From Burkholderia mayonis (GTDB lineage: Bacteria; Pseudomonadota; Gammaproteobacteria; Burkholderiales; Burkholderiaceae): a DNA stretch of 64,000 bases. The notes under the pieces were generated by a model. It was not told the DNA's origin, ran no database searches, and was given only the letters and a program-made list of their open reading frames with translations. This document shows positions 9,401 to 17,050 of this stretch, in pieces (position 1 is the first letter of the stretch; the number at the start of each line of letters is the position of its first letter). The stretch lies in contig NZ_CP013387.1 in the NCBI RefSeq assembly GCF_001523745.2, forward strand, positions 186,001-250,000. The letters run 5' to 3'. A program made the translations under genes and the position numbers.

Positions 9401-9886
9401 ATGGCGAACGTTCCGGATCGCATTGACGGCGCCGCACCCGCTGCGGCGCGCCCCGGGGCGCGCCCCGTGTCGCGCGCCGTGCGTTGCGCGCTGCGCTTCA
9501 TCGACACGCACTTCGCGCAGCCGCTCAATCTGCACACGCTCGCGGACGTCGCGGGCCTGAGCGTGTCGCGATTCGCGGCGCGCTTTCGCGACGAAGTGGG
9601 CCTGTCACCGCATCGCTATCTGTGCCGCGTGCGGATACGTCGCGCGCAGGATCTGTTGCTGCGAGGCATGCCGCCTTCCGTCGTCGCGACCGAAGTCGGC
9701 TTCTTCGACCAGAGCCATCTCGGCCGGCATTTCCGGCGGGCGGTCGGGCTCACGCCGTGCGACTACGTCGCGCGGCCTGTCGCGCAGCTCGGCGAACCGA
9801 ATCTGGATGCGCCTGACGATGCGCCCGCGCTTACGAGCCGCGCGCGTGCGGCTCGACGCCTGCGCACGTCGCCCGTTGCCGGATAG
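9401..9886 (+). CDS. Short AraC-family transcriptional regulator
   Basis: A 161-residue protein that is almost only an AraC DNA-binding domain: helix 1 region LADVAGLSVSRFAARFRDE, then GLSPHRYLCRVRIRRAQDLL and the second HTH with VATEVGFFDQSHLGRHFRRA, closing with VGLTPCDYV. There is no room for a ligand-binding domain; only about 35 residues precede the first helix. Such stand-alone forms resemble MarA/SoxS. The gene starts 10 bases after the oxidase subunit and probably belongs to the same transcript, so it may control this cluster. The last 35 residues (after DYVARPV) are low-complexity. Confidence 0.85.
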   Translation: MANVPDRIDGAAPAAARPGARPVSRAVRCALRFIDTHFAQPLNLHTLADVAGLSVSRFAARFRDEVGLSPHRYLCRVRIRRAQDLLLRGMPPSVVATEVGFFDQSHLGRHFRRAVGLTPCDYVARPVAQLGEPNLDAPDDAPALTSRARAARRLRTSPVAG

Positions 9887-9998
9887 TCGTTTGCAATGAG
9901 CATTTCGCAAATCAATGTTTGTTCCGCTTCGGGCGATTCCATAAGCTTGGCGTTTCGTCGGTCGTGCGCGGCAACGCTTGTTCGAGAGGCTTCCGCCG

Positions 9999-10421
9999 AT
10001 GAATCGTCGCGCTTTCCCGCCGCCGTTCGCCGCCCGCCGCCGCGCGTCGGCTCGCCTGCGTCGCTCGGCACTGTCGTGCAGCCCGATTCGCCGGTGCGCG
10101 ACGTCGCCGACCTGAAGGGATGGACGGTTGTCGTATCGTCCGCGCGCGGCAGCATTTCGCAGTACCAGCTAAACGGGCGGGGCGCTGGGCGCTCGCGCAT
10201 CCGGACGATCATGCGAAGGTCAATGCGTCGCTCACGCGTCTGTCGCTCGACACGGCCGCCGACATCACGCGCCGCTCGGCGCTCGCGTAGCGGGCGTTCG
10301 GCGCGGCCGACGTCGCGGCGCAGCAGCCGGTGGCCGATCGCGCGGTGCGCGACGCGATCCTGCCGCGCCGTGCCGCGTCGACATCGCGTCGATCGCGGTG
10401 CAACGCATCGGCGTCGCTTGA
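9999..10421 (+). pseudogene. Decayed ABC-transporter binding protein (aliphatic sulfonate/taurine type)
   Basis: Fragments of an SsuA-like periplasmic binding protein can be read across frames. One frame gives QPDSPVRDVADLKGWTVVVS, the usual xxIxxVADLKGKxVxVxKG block. A second frame, from 10183, gives RWALAHPDDHAKVNASLTRL, then a TAG at 10288, and continues with FGAADVAAQQPVADRAV. A further frameshift restores the ending DIASIAVQRIGVA and a stop at 10421. An internal segment between the first and second blocks is missing. The ATG at 9999 (MNRRAF) may be the original start. No intact permease or ATPase is adjacent. This is a dead gene, not a coding sequence. Confidence 0.7.
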
Positions 10422-10767
10422 TCCGCGAGCGGCCTTCGTTGCAGCGCGATGCGATGCCGCACGGCGCGCGGCTTATCGGCCGCTCTGGCGATAAGCGTCG
10501 GCTTCGATGATCGAGACGCCGCGCCGGCCCCGCTACGCATCGCGCCGTCGAATCAGGCCGTTCCCGATCGCTGTCGTTTCGATGAAATCCGTCTGTTCGC
10601 CGGTCGGCGTCGCGCGCGCTGGTAGGTTGCGCCGACATAGACGTCGCGCTTTCGCAAGGACAGCTTCTTCCGCCGAAATTTCGCACCTCGACCTATTCTT
10701 GTATTCGGAGACGATTCTCGCGATCCGGGTGCGACTTACATGGGGTCGCATTCGGCAAGGAGACGAC

Positions 10768-11145
10768 ATGAGTGCGCAACTGAACCATACGATCGTCTGG
10801 TGCCGCGACAAGCGGCGCTCGACGCAATTCCTGATGGACATCCTCGGCTTGCCGAAGCCCGTTACGTTCGGCCCGATGCTGGTCGTGTCGCTCGCGAACG
10901 ACGTGTCGCTCGATTTCTACGAAAGCGGCGGCCCGATCTCGACGCAGCATTACGCGTTCCTCGTCGGCGACGACGAATTCGATCGCGCGTTCGCGCGCAT
11001 TCGCGAACGGGGGCTGACGTACTGGGCCGATCCGGCGAGGCAACGCGCGGGCGAGATCAACACGCACAACGGTGGCCGCAGCGTGTATTTCGACGATCCG
11101 GACGGACATTTCCTGGAGTTGCTGACGCGGCCCTACGACGTGTGA
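10768..11145 (+). CDS. VOC/glyoxalase superfamily protein
   Basis: A 125-residue protein with the paired beta-alpha-beta-beta-beta layout of vicinal oxygen chelate proteins: LNHTIVWCRDKRRSTQFLMD (first metal-side His near the N-terminus), QHYAFLV (second), and VYFDDPDGHFLELLTRPY with the C-terminal Glu. It follows a GGAGACGAC ribosome site. Members include glyoxalases, dioxygenases and antibiotic-binding proteins; the sequence does not distinguish them. It stands alone, just left of the AT-rich island. Confidence 0.85.
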   Translation: MSAQLNHTIVWCRDKRRSTQFLMDILGLPKPVTFGPMLVVSLANDVSLDFYESGGPISTQHYAFLVGDDEFDRAFARIRERGLTYWADPARQRAGEINTHNGGRSVYFDDPDGHFLELLTRPYDV

Positions 11146-11354
11146 ACCAAGCTGTTGATCCGTCGAGTCGAACGATCGCATCTTTGCCGTGGTCACTCGG
11201 GCCGTCGCTTCGGGCGAGGCGTTCATTGTTGACTACGGATTTGAAATTGCCGAACGCGATCTCGAACGGGCGCGCCGCGAATGCGCTTGCCGTTGCGGCG
11301 CCGTAAAGTGCCGAGGCGCGATGATAGCGCTCGAGTGATCGCGACGGGCCAGGA

Positions 11355-12374
11355 TCAATCGACAGTGACTTTTGACCAGCGCTTCATTGCCCGGCTAAAC
11401 GCGGATGTGTTCTTGTATCCTAATCTCGCCGCAATCTCCTTGGTCGTGAACTGATTTTCAGCAAGATATTGTGACGCGATATCGCGGCGCACCAGATCAA
11501 GCAAGGCGCTGAAGGATGTACCCATTTCCTTTAATTTACGCTGCAAACTGCGCGGCGACATTCCTAGCTTTTCTGTAAACCTGGCCACATCTTGGTACAT
11601 CGGATTCTCGTACATTACTCCGAGTAATCGCTCGACGAGATCGGCAGGTACCCAATGTGACAGCTCGAACTCACGCTTGACGCAAGCTTTTCTCGCGATC
11701 TCAAATTCAATCGAATGTGCAAGGGGTAATTTTGTATTTAACAGGTAAGCGTCGAATTCCAGAAAATTATTCCCCGCCTCAAATATCACCTCGCATTTGA
11801 ATATGTCAGCGTAAACATCGGCATGAGGAGGAGGGGGGAAGGCAAGTCCGACTCGCTTGAATTCCGGAACCCGCCCTATTAGGTCGATCATTTCCCGTCT
11901 TACCGCAGCGAGGCACATATCGGTATTGAGAACTAGAAGATCAGTACGATAGGTGTACTCGCCAACGGTAACGCGTGCAGTATCCCCATCCACGTCTAGC
12001 GATATCCGAAAATAGCTAATCGCCAGAAGCGGATGGTCGTACGCCAGCCGCATCGCATCACCCAGCGTCGGGCTGACCAACATTGCATGCCCTCTGAGAC
12101 CATATGCGGTTACCGGTATTTCGCTTCCAATATGAAGTCCGATAGCCGAGTTCCCAGTCGCATCGAGTGCATTCGCAAACAGCACCATTTCTTGAGCGTG
12201 CGTTACCATTGCGTTCGCTTGCTCGACCTCTGCCGGTGAAATGCCGGTGTCCCTTAAAAGAACTTCGGCGGGCACACCCATCTCGTTCATCACGTTGAGC
12301 GCGATGATGATGGTGTGAAGTGGCGCGGGGCGCTGCGCAGCTGTGCGACTCGACACGTTGGCTACTGGCTTCAT
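11355..12374 (-). CDS. AraC-family regulator with N-terminal arabinose-binding-type domain (OruR/ArgR-like)
   Basis: A 339-residue regulator. Residues about 20-210 match the AraC_arabinose_bd type sensor domain (MNEMGVPAEVLLRDTGISPA, later HIGSEIPVTAYGLRGHAMLV). The C-terminal 80 residues carry the DNA-binding domain: FTEKLGMSPRSLQRKLKEMG and IAARLGYKNTSAFSRAMKRW. Relatives include OruR and ArgR-type regulators of ornithine and amino-acid use. The gene is visibly less GC-rich than the left part of the window. It starts 18 bases after a GNAT gene on the same strand, so the two are likely one transcript. Its target may be the polyamine-type transport genes nearby; this is inference. Confidence 0.87.
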   Translation of the reverse strand: MKPVANVSSRTAAQRPAPLHTIIIALNVMNEMGVPAEVLLRDTGISPAEVEQANAMVTHAQEMVLFANALDATGNSAIGLHIGSEIPVTAYGLRGHAMLVSPTLGDAMRLAYDHPLLAISYFRISLDVDGDTARVTVGEYTYRTDLLVLNTDMCLAAVRREMIDLIGRVPEFKRVGLAFPPPPHADVYADIFKCEVIFEAGNNFLEFDAYLLNTKLPLAHSIEFEIARKACVKREFELSHWVPADLVERLLGVMYENPMYQDVARFTEKLGMSPRSLQRKLKEMGTSFSALLDLVRRDIASQYLAENQFTTKEIAARLGYKNTSAFSRAMKRWSKVTVD

Positions 12375-12392
12375 CTGAATCCTTCAGGTGGT

Positions 12393-12869
12393 TCAGTATT
12401 TTAGTGATTTCGTGAATATGACCTGACACCCATATTCGTCCAATCCGCCGCGCGTCCAACCGAGGCGTTGATAGAAGCCATCAGCTCGCGAACCTGGATC
12501 AGTGACCAACGTAGCTTGTTCCGCACCGTTGTCTTTCAGCCATTTCAACGCACGCTCGAGCAGTTCACGTCCGACGCCCATTCCGTGAAAGGAAGGTCTC
12601 ACGAAGAGCGCGCAGATAAACGGCGTAGCGGTAATGACAGGAAGGCATACTCCGGCTGCCTCGCCTCGAAATTCGCAGATCCAGCCGCCCTCTTGCCTGA
12701 TCTGCTCGATCAGAAGATCTCGATCAAGCAGATGGATCTGATGTGGGTGTATCCGATTTTCCCGTACGGAGAACCGCACGTCGTAAAACATTCCGATATC
12801 GCTTTCTCTCATGGAGCGGTATTCCAGTTTGTCGGCCATGGTCATATTGATTATCATCACTCTTTTCAT
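12393..12869 (-). CDS. GNAT-family N-acetyltransferase
   Basis: A protein of up to 158 residues with the GNAT acetyl-CoA-binding loop: ICALFVRPSFHGMGVGRELLERALKWL (the R-x-x-G-x-G/A element is VRPSFHGMGVG) and the C-terminal GSRADGFYQRLGWTRGG. The substrate is unknown; the neighbouring polyamine-type binding protein makes a polyamine or amino-acid acceptor conceivable. Several starts are possible (12869, 12857, 12845, 12839); the last, beginning MADKLEYR, is nearest the conserved fold, and none has a strong ribosome site. The gene is AT-richer than its surroundings, like the rest of this island. Confidence 0.83.
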   Translation of the reverse strand: MKRVMIINMTMADKLEYRSMRESDIGMFYDVRFSVRENRIHPHQIHLLDRDLLIEQIRQEGGWICEFRGEAAGVCLPVITATPFICALFVRPSFHGMGVGRELLERALKWLKDNGAEQATLVTDPGSRADGFYQRLGWTRGGLDEYGCQVIFTKSLKY

Positions 12870-13266
12870 AATGTGAAATATTCGAGCGCTAACGCTGAAG
12901 CGCCAGAGTCAGTGCTGTAATTGTTGCATAGATGCCGCAGCTGTTCCGTATCGGTGGTTCGAAGCATAAGCTTTGCTACCGGACATCACTCAGTGCATAC
13001 GAGCCAGCACGACAATTGCGATATCACTACCACAGGTTAATAAACGAATTAGTACGGGAAAGCTGCGTGACTCTCGGGCAATAATCAGTCTGAGAATATT
13101 TTGCTATGTGAAACATAGGGGGTGATTGATGCCGGACTGATTATCTGTAACAAATTTGACGCTTAGGGATAACAGATTGGCGCGTTCAGCACAGACGCGC
13201 CCTATAAATATGACAGCCAATTTGCTATGCTTTCTATCCGATGAGCTGACCGATTCGAGGTAATTG
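12870..13266. other. AT-rich intergenic region between divergent genes
   Basis: About 400 bases separating the GNAT/AraC pair (minus) from the permease/binding-protein pair (plus). It is clearly AT-rich. It contains a 7-bp inverted repeat (GGCGCGT at 13179-13185 and ACGCGCC at 13195-13201) directly followed by TATAAAT at 13203, which could be an operator next to a -10 element for the plus-strand genes. No further gene is visible. Confidence 0.45.
13179..13209 (+). promoter_or_regulatory. Inverted repeat next to a TATAAAT box, possible operator/promoter
   Basis: Arms GGCGCGT and ACGCGCC are separated by nine bases and are followed at once by CTATAAAT, about 60 bases upstream of the permease start. 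The arrangement fits an operator abutting a -10 box, but no good -35 was found and a simple chance hairpin is possible. Confidence 0.3.
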
Positions 13267-14019
13267 GTGGTTTTTCGAATATTTATTCGAAATCGACTTA
13301 AATCATGGCGAGTGATTTGTGATCCGACAGTACTCGTCACAATTTTCGGCGTCGTGATTCCGTTTATCGTCCTAGCAGTCGCATCGCTTAGCGCCCCGCT
13401 CGAATTTGGCGGTATGGCGTGGGGGGGGGATTTCACGATCCGTGCATATGAACGAGTGGCATTCGATCGGGATTGGGACGGCTCGCTCGTGCTCCAGCAA
13501 GGCTACGTAAACATCTTTCTTCGTCTTGTGATTACCCACGATTTGATGGTGTTTTCCATGTTCGCATTCGAAGTTGGCTTCGTTGCAGTCCTGTTTGCAC
13601 ACGTGGTCTTTTGCGTGCCGCTCGCGTATCTCACGATCAACGCCCGGGTGAAAACGATCGACCGCACATTGCTCGAAGCCGCTGCCGACTTATCGGCGCC
13701 TCCGTGGGCGGCATTTCGACAAATCATCGTTCCTTTGGCTTTGCGCGGCATCGTCGCGGGCGCTCCGCTTTCGTTCGTCGCGTCGATGAACGACTACGTC
13801 ATGAGCTATTTCCTGGCTGGGGCCGGCATGACTACCTTGCCTATGTACATCTTCAGTGCGTTGCAGATCGGGACTACACCGAAGGTAAGCGCCATTTCAA
13901 CGGCGGTTATCGCGCTTTCATCGGCTCAGTTGCTCGCGGTCTGGGCTCTCGGTATGCGAGGAGAAAAAAGGGCGCGCCTGAATTATCCGAAACGTACCAA
14001 TCGAACGTCCAAACAATAG
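13267..14019 (+). pseudogene. Chimeric polyamine-type ABC permease (potB'-'potC-like fusion, internally deleted)
   Basis: A 250-residue open frame that joins parts of two different permeases. The first 75 residues resemble the start of a PotB/PotH-type permease: one membrane segment (TIFGVVIPFIVLAVASL) followed by the periplasmic loop FTIRAYERVAFDRDWDGSLV. The rest, from about FAHVVFCVPLAYLTI, resembles the second half of a PotC/PotI-type permease, including the EAA loop EAAADLSAPPWAAFRQIIVP and TTLPMYIFSALQIGTTPKVS. The transmembrane helices normally lying between are missing, and the conserved Gly of the EAA loop is Ser. GTG 13267 follows GAGG; TTG 13264 is an alternative. Transport is unlikely. 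No ATPase gene is nearby. It remains in frame, so it may still be translated. Confidence 0.7.
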
Positions 14020-14026
14020 GAACGGT

Positions 14027-15058
14027 ATGAAAAAAATAGTTGGGGCAATGTTGCTTCTTGCTGCCGGTAGTGCGGCGGCCGCTGAGCTTCACATCGGGAG
14101 CTGGCCGGATTATCTACCCGACACGCTGATCAAGAGGTTTCAGGCAGAGACAGGGATCAAGACGACACTCGACACGTACGCGAGCGATGCGGCGCTGACT
14201 CAGAAACTGCAGTCTGGCGGAGGCGGGTACGATGTCGTGATCGCCGGAGACTACTACGTGCCCGTGCTCGTGAAATCCGGACTCCTGCTTAAGCTCGACA
14301 AGAGCAAGTTGCGGAACATCGCGAACATCAAGCCGGAGTATCGACACCCATCGTTCGATCCCCAACGGGATTATGCGATGCCATATACGGTCGTGTTGAC
14401 CGGTTTTGCCTACGATGGTGCACGCGTACCCGGTGGAAAACTCGATGACAGCTGGAAGTCCTTTTTCGATCCGCCTGCAGAATTGCGCGGGCAGATCGGC
14501 GATCTGGACGTCGAAGAGGAACTGTACATGGCCGCGAGCTGGTATTTGGGACAGGACGAATGCACCGAAAACCCTGCCGATGCGAAGCGCGTGCTCGAGG
14601 TCTTGCAAAAGCAGAAGCCATTCGTGAAGACGTATAGCAACGATGGAACGATCGATCGCCTCGCCTCCAAGCAAATTACGGTACAGCACATCTGGAGCGG
14701 CGCCGCTGCACGCGCCCAGGAGCGTCTTTCGACTGTCACATTCGTGTATCCGAAGGAGGGCGTCCGTCTATTCATGGATAGCCTGCTCATCCCGGCGAAG
14801 GCGCGGAATGTCGATTCGGCTTATCAGTTCGTCGACTGGATGATGCGGCCTGAGAATATCGCTCAAGTGACGAACGCCGTTCGCTATAACAGTGAGATTG
14901 TCGGGGCCGACCGCTACGTAGATGCGGCGCTGCTGAAGAACCCAGCGATCAAGACGCCGGACTCATACAAAGAGCGGCTCAAACCATACAAGCTGTGCTC
15001 ACCAACAGCGATTCAGTTGCGAAACAAGGTCTGGTTGAAGTTGAAGGGAAATCGATGA
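14027..15058 (+). CDS. Polyamine-type ABC transporter periplasmic binding protein (PotD/PotF-like)
   Basis: A 343-residue exported protein: signal peptide MKKIVGAMLLLAAGSAAAAE, then LHIGSWPDYLPDTLIKRFQA, the usual opening of PotD/PotF proteins (NWxxYxxPxxLxxFxxETG). DVVIAGDYYVPVLVKSGLL and FVYPKEGVRLFMDSLLIPAK are further family blocks. It starts seven bases after the chimeric permease. Known homologues capture putrescine, spermidine or related amines. The required ATPase is absent and the adjacent permease is truncated, so it is either an orphan or serves a transporter encoded elsewhere. ATG 14027 is preceded by AGGAACGGT. Confidence 0.85.
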   Translation: MKKIVGAMLLLAAGSAAAAELHIGSWPDYLPDTLIKRFQAETGIKTTLDTYASDAALTQKLQSGGGGYDVVIAGDYYVPVLVKSGLLLKLDKSKLRNIANIKPEYRHPSFDPQRDYAMPYTVVLTGFAYDGARVPGGKLDDSWKSFFDPPAELRGQIGDLDVEEELYMAASWYLGQDECTENPADAKRVLEVLQKQKPFVKTYSNDGTIDRLASKQITVQHIWSGAAARAQERLSTVTFVYPKEGVRLFMDSLLIPAKARNVDSAYQFVDWMMRPENIAQVTNAVRYNSEIVGADRYVDAALLKNPAIKTPDSYKERLKPYKLCSPTAIQLRNKVWLKLKGNR

Positions 15059-15728
15059 ACTGCGGCGGCGCCCGCCGATTGCTGAAAAGGCGGGCTTTGC
15101 CGAGGGAAGGAAATTGACCGCTACGGCGACTCGTTCAGTTACCTGGGGCGAAGCGAGTCGTCTTGACCAGAGATCCGAGATGAAGCGGCCGCGGGCGATG
15201 CTGTGAACATTGCCCACGGCCTAACCTGGGTGTACACATTGAGAGACCACCATAGCTGCCCGTATTCTACGGCAACATTTGTGTCGTCGCATGTTCACAA
15301 CGGTGACGATTACCTATGAGCACAAGCGATCCACCCAACGTGTCCGATCTTCGACAAGGGCGCTTCGTTGCGCGATCACGCTGTCCCGACGAAATAGAGC
15401 AGTGCTCATGGACCGTTCACACCAAGTGCGTCGAGCGCCGTCGCTTCGCGACCGCCGGTTCAGCGAGATTTCGATTCTCCACTCCAGATGCACTCACGTC
15501 TGGGCGTTCGCCCGTACCGTGTAAGCGATTCATAACCACATCGCTTGCGTAGGTCACCGCCTGCTGCTCTCCGATCTGCCTCGGAGCAGGCGGTTTTGCG
15601 ATCGTCGGTCTCGACGATCGCCTTTTTATTCCTATCGTGCGGACCGGAGCCGTCCGCCCGGAATTGCTCGGCCAGTGCGTCTCGCGACGAGTGCGCATGC
15701 CGGGACGACTGCCTATTGGAGATTGACC
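15059..15728. other. Non-coding stretch with a strong terminator; no gene seen
   Basis: About 670 bases after the binding-protein gene. Short open frames exist (for example 15316-15552) but show no recognisable domain or ribosome site. The right part contains two consecutive hairpins near 15562-15628, listed separately. This is probably remnant DNA of the island. Confidence 0.4.
15598..15628 (+). terminator. Rho-independent terminator
   Basis: A perfect 9-bp stem, GCGATCGTC (15598-15606) with GACGATCGC (15613-15621), a six-base loop, then CTTTTTATT. A second imperfect hairpin (CTGCTCTCCGA with TCGGAGCAG) lies just upstream, ahead of a shorter T run. Together they would stop transcripts coming from the left before the H-NS gene. 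Confidence 0.75.
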
Positions 15729-16037
15729 GTGGCAACCTATGAAGAACTGAAGGTGAAACTCGATGCACTCAATAAGGAAGCCGAAGCAGCCAGGCAGCGA
15801 GAGATTTCAACGGTCCTGTCGGATATTCGAGAGGCAGTGTTGAGATATGAGATCCGACCTGAGCAGATTTTCCCGACGTGGACGAGATTGCGTTCGCCCG
15901 AAAGGAGACGTGGCCCGCTCCCCTCAAAATATCGAAACCCGATGACGGGACAGACGTGGAGCGGCCGAGGCCGAGTGCCGAAATGGCTTGCCGGTCCGTC
16001 GCGCGATGATTTCCTCGTCGATCGGCCGACGCCGTAA
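15729..16037 (+). CDS. H-NS-family histone-like nucleoid protein
   Basis: A 102-residue protein read from GTG 15729 (VATYEELKVKLDALNKE). The N-terminal half is a coiled coil used for dimerisation in H-NS. The C-terminal DNA-binding core is KYRNPMTGQTWSGRGRVPKW, matching the YRDPxTGxTWSGRGRxPxWL signature exactly in its key residues. Members silence AT-rich acquired DNA. It sits inside the AT-rich stretch together with a broken insertion element, a common setting for a horizontally acquired H-NS paralogue. No ATG is available near the conserved start. Confidence 0.85.
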   Translation: MATYEELKVKLDALNKEAEAARQREISTVLSDIREAVLRYEIRPEQIFPTWTRLRSPERRRGPLPSKYRNPMTGQTWSGRGRVPKWLAGPSRDDFLVDRPTP

Positions 16038-16156
16038 GCCACTGGGCCTCGGCGCGAATTTCGGGCCGCAGAAATGGCTGCGCAAATTCGGACAGCCGGA
16101 TAAGTGGAACGCCCGGGGCCTGAGCCAGCGATAATGCGGGTGAGGGAACCCAGAGG

Positions 16157-16936
16157 ATGACGAAGAGAAACCGGCGGACGCATTCGGCGGCGTTCAAAGC
16201 AAAAGTTGTACTGGCAACGATCAAATGTGAGCGGACACTGGCCGAATTGGCGCAGCAGTTCGATGTACATCCGAACCAGATCACAGAATGGAAACGGCAG
16301 CTGCAAGAGTGGGCGGCGGACGTGTTCGGTGCAGCCGGCACGTCCGCGAATGAGCCGCCGGTAGATCTGAAGGCGTTGCACGCGAAAATCGGGGCAGTAG
16401 TCGCTGGAGAAAGTTTTTTTAGAAGGTGCGCTCACCAAGGCGGGATTGCTGAGCGCAAAGCGATGATCGGCCATACGCGTGCGCTGCCTGTTTCGCAGCA
16501 GGCCCGGCTCGTCGGCATCGCGAGATCGAGCGTATATTGCCGGCCGCGGCCGGTGAGCGAGGCGGATCAGTTGTTGATGCGGCGGATCGACGAGCCGCAC
16601 ATGGAGTCCGTTTGCCGGCGCGCGGACGCCGGTGCGTCTCTTGCGCCGCGAGCGCCATGAGGTCGGCAGTCGGCGCGTGCGCATGCTGATGAAGCGCACG
16701 GGCGTGGAAGCGCTGTGCTGCAGGCCGGACACGCGCCATCGCAATGCAGAGCACAAGATCTGGTCGTACCTGCTGCGCGGTATGAAGATCGACCGAACCA
16801 ATCAGGCGTGGGCACTGGACAAAACTTACATTCCGATAAGCTGTACAACCGGAAACGGTCCCATTCGAGCCCGGCGGATCAGACGCCGGATGACGCATAC
16901 TTCATGACGCTGCCTGCGATCAAATCGGCGGCATGA
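16157..16936 (+). mobile_element. Degenerate IS3-family insertion sequence (orfA plus broken orfB)
   Basis: orfA begins at 16157 with an HTH domain (FKAKVVLATIKCERTLAELA, then QQFDVHPNQITEWKRQLQEW). The orfB text follows in several frames: EGALTKAGLLSAK, then ALPVSQQARLVGIARSSVY and LLMRRIDEPHMES, then RERHEVGSRRVRMLMKRTG and NAEHKIWSYLLRGMKID up to TYIPI. There it jumps directly to the normal end, KLYNRKRSHSS ... AYFMTLPAIKSAA, stop at 16936. So most of the DDE integrase core is deleted and at least two frameshifts are present. Inverted repeats were not recognised. The element is dead. Confidence 0.8.
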
Positions 16937-17050
16937 TTGCCTCGGACGTTTCACTTAAAAATCTCAGAAAACTACCCGAGCGAGCGACGCTACATTTTGA
17001 TGAGTGTGCACTTCGTCAAAATCTTTTGTGGATCCGCATTGAGAATGCCA

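Noticed and set aside
13164..13175. TAGGGATAACAG resembling the left part of a homing endonuclease (I-SceI) site
   Set aside because: Only 12 of 18 bases match and no intron or endonuclease gene is near; chance in AT-rich DNA.
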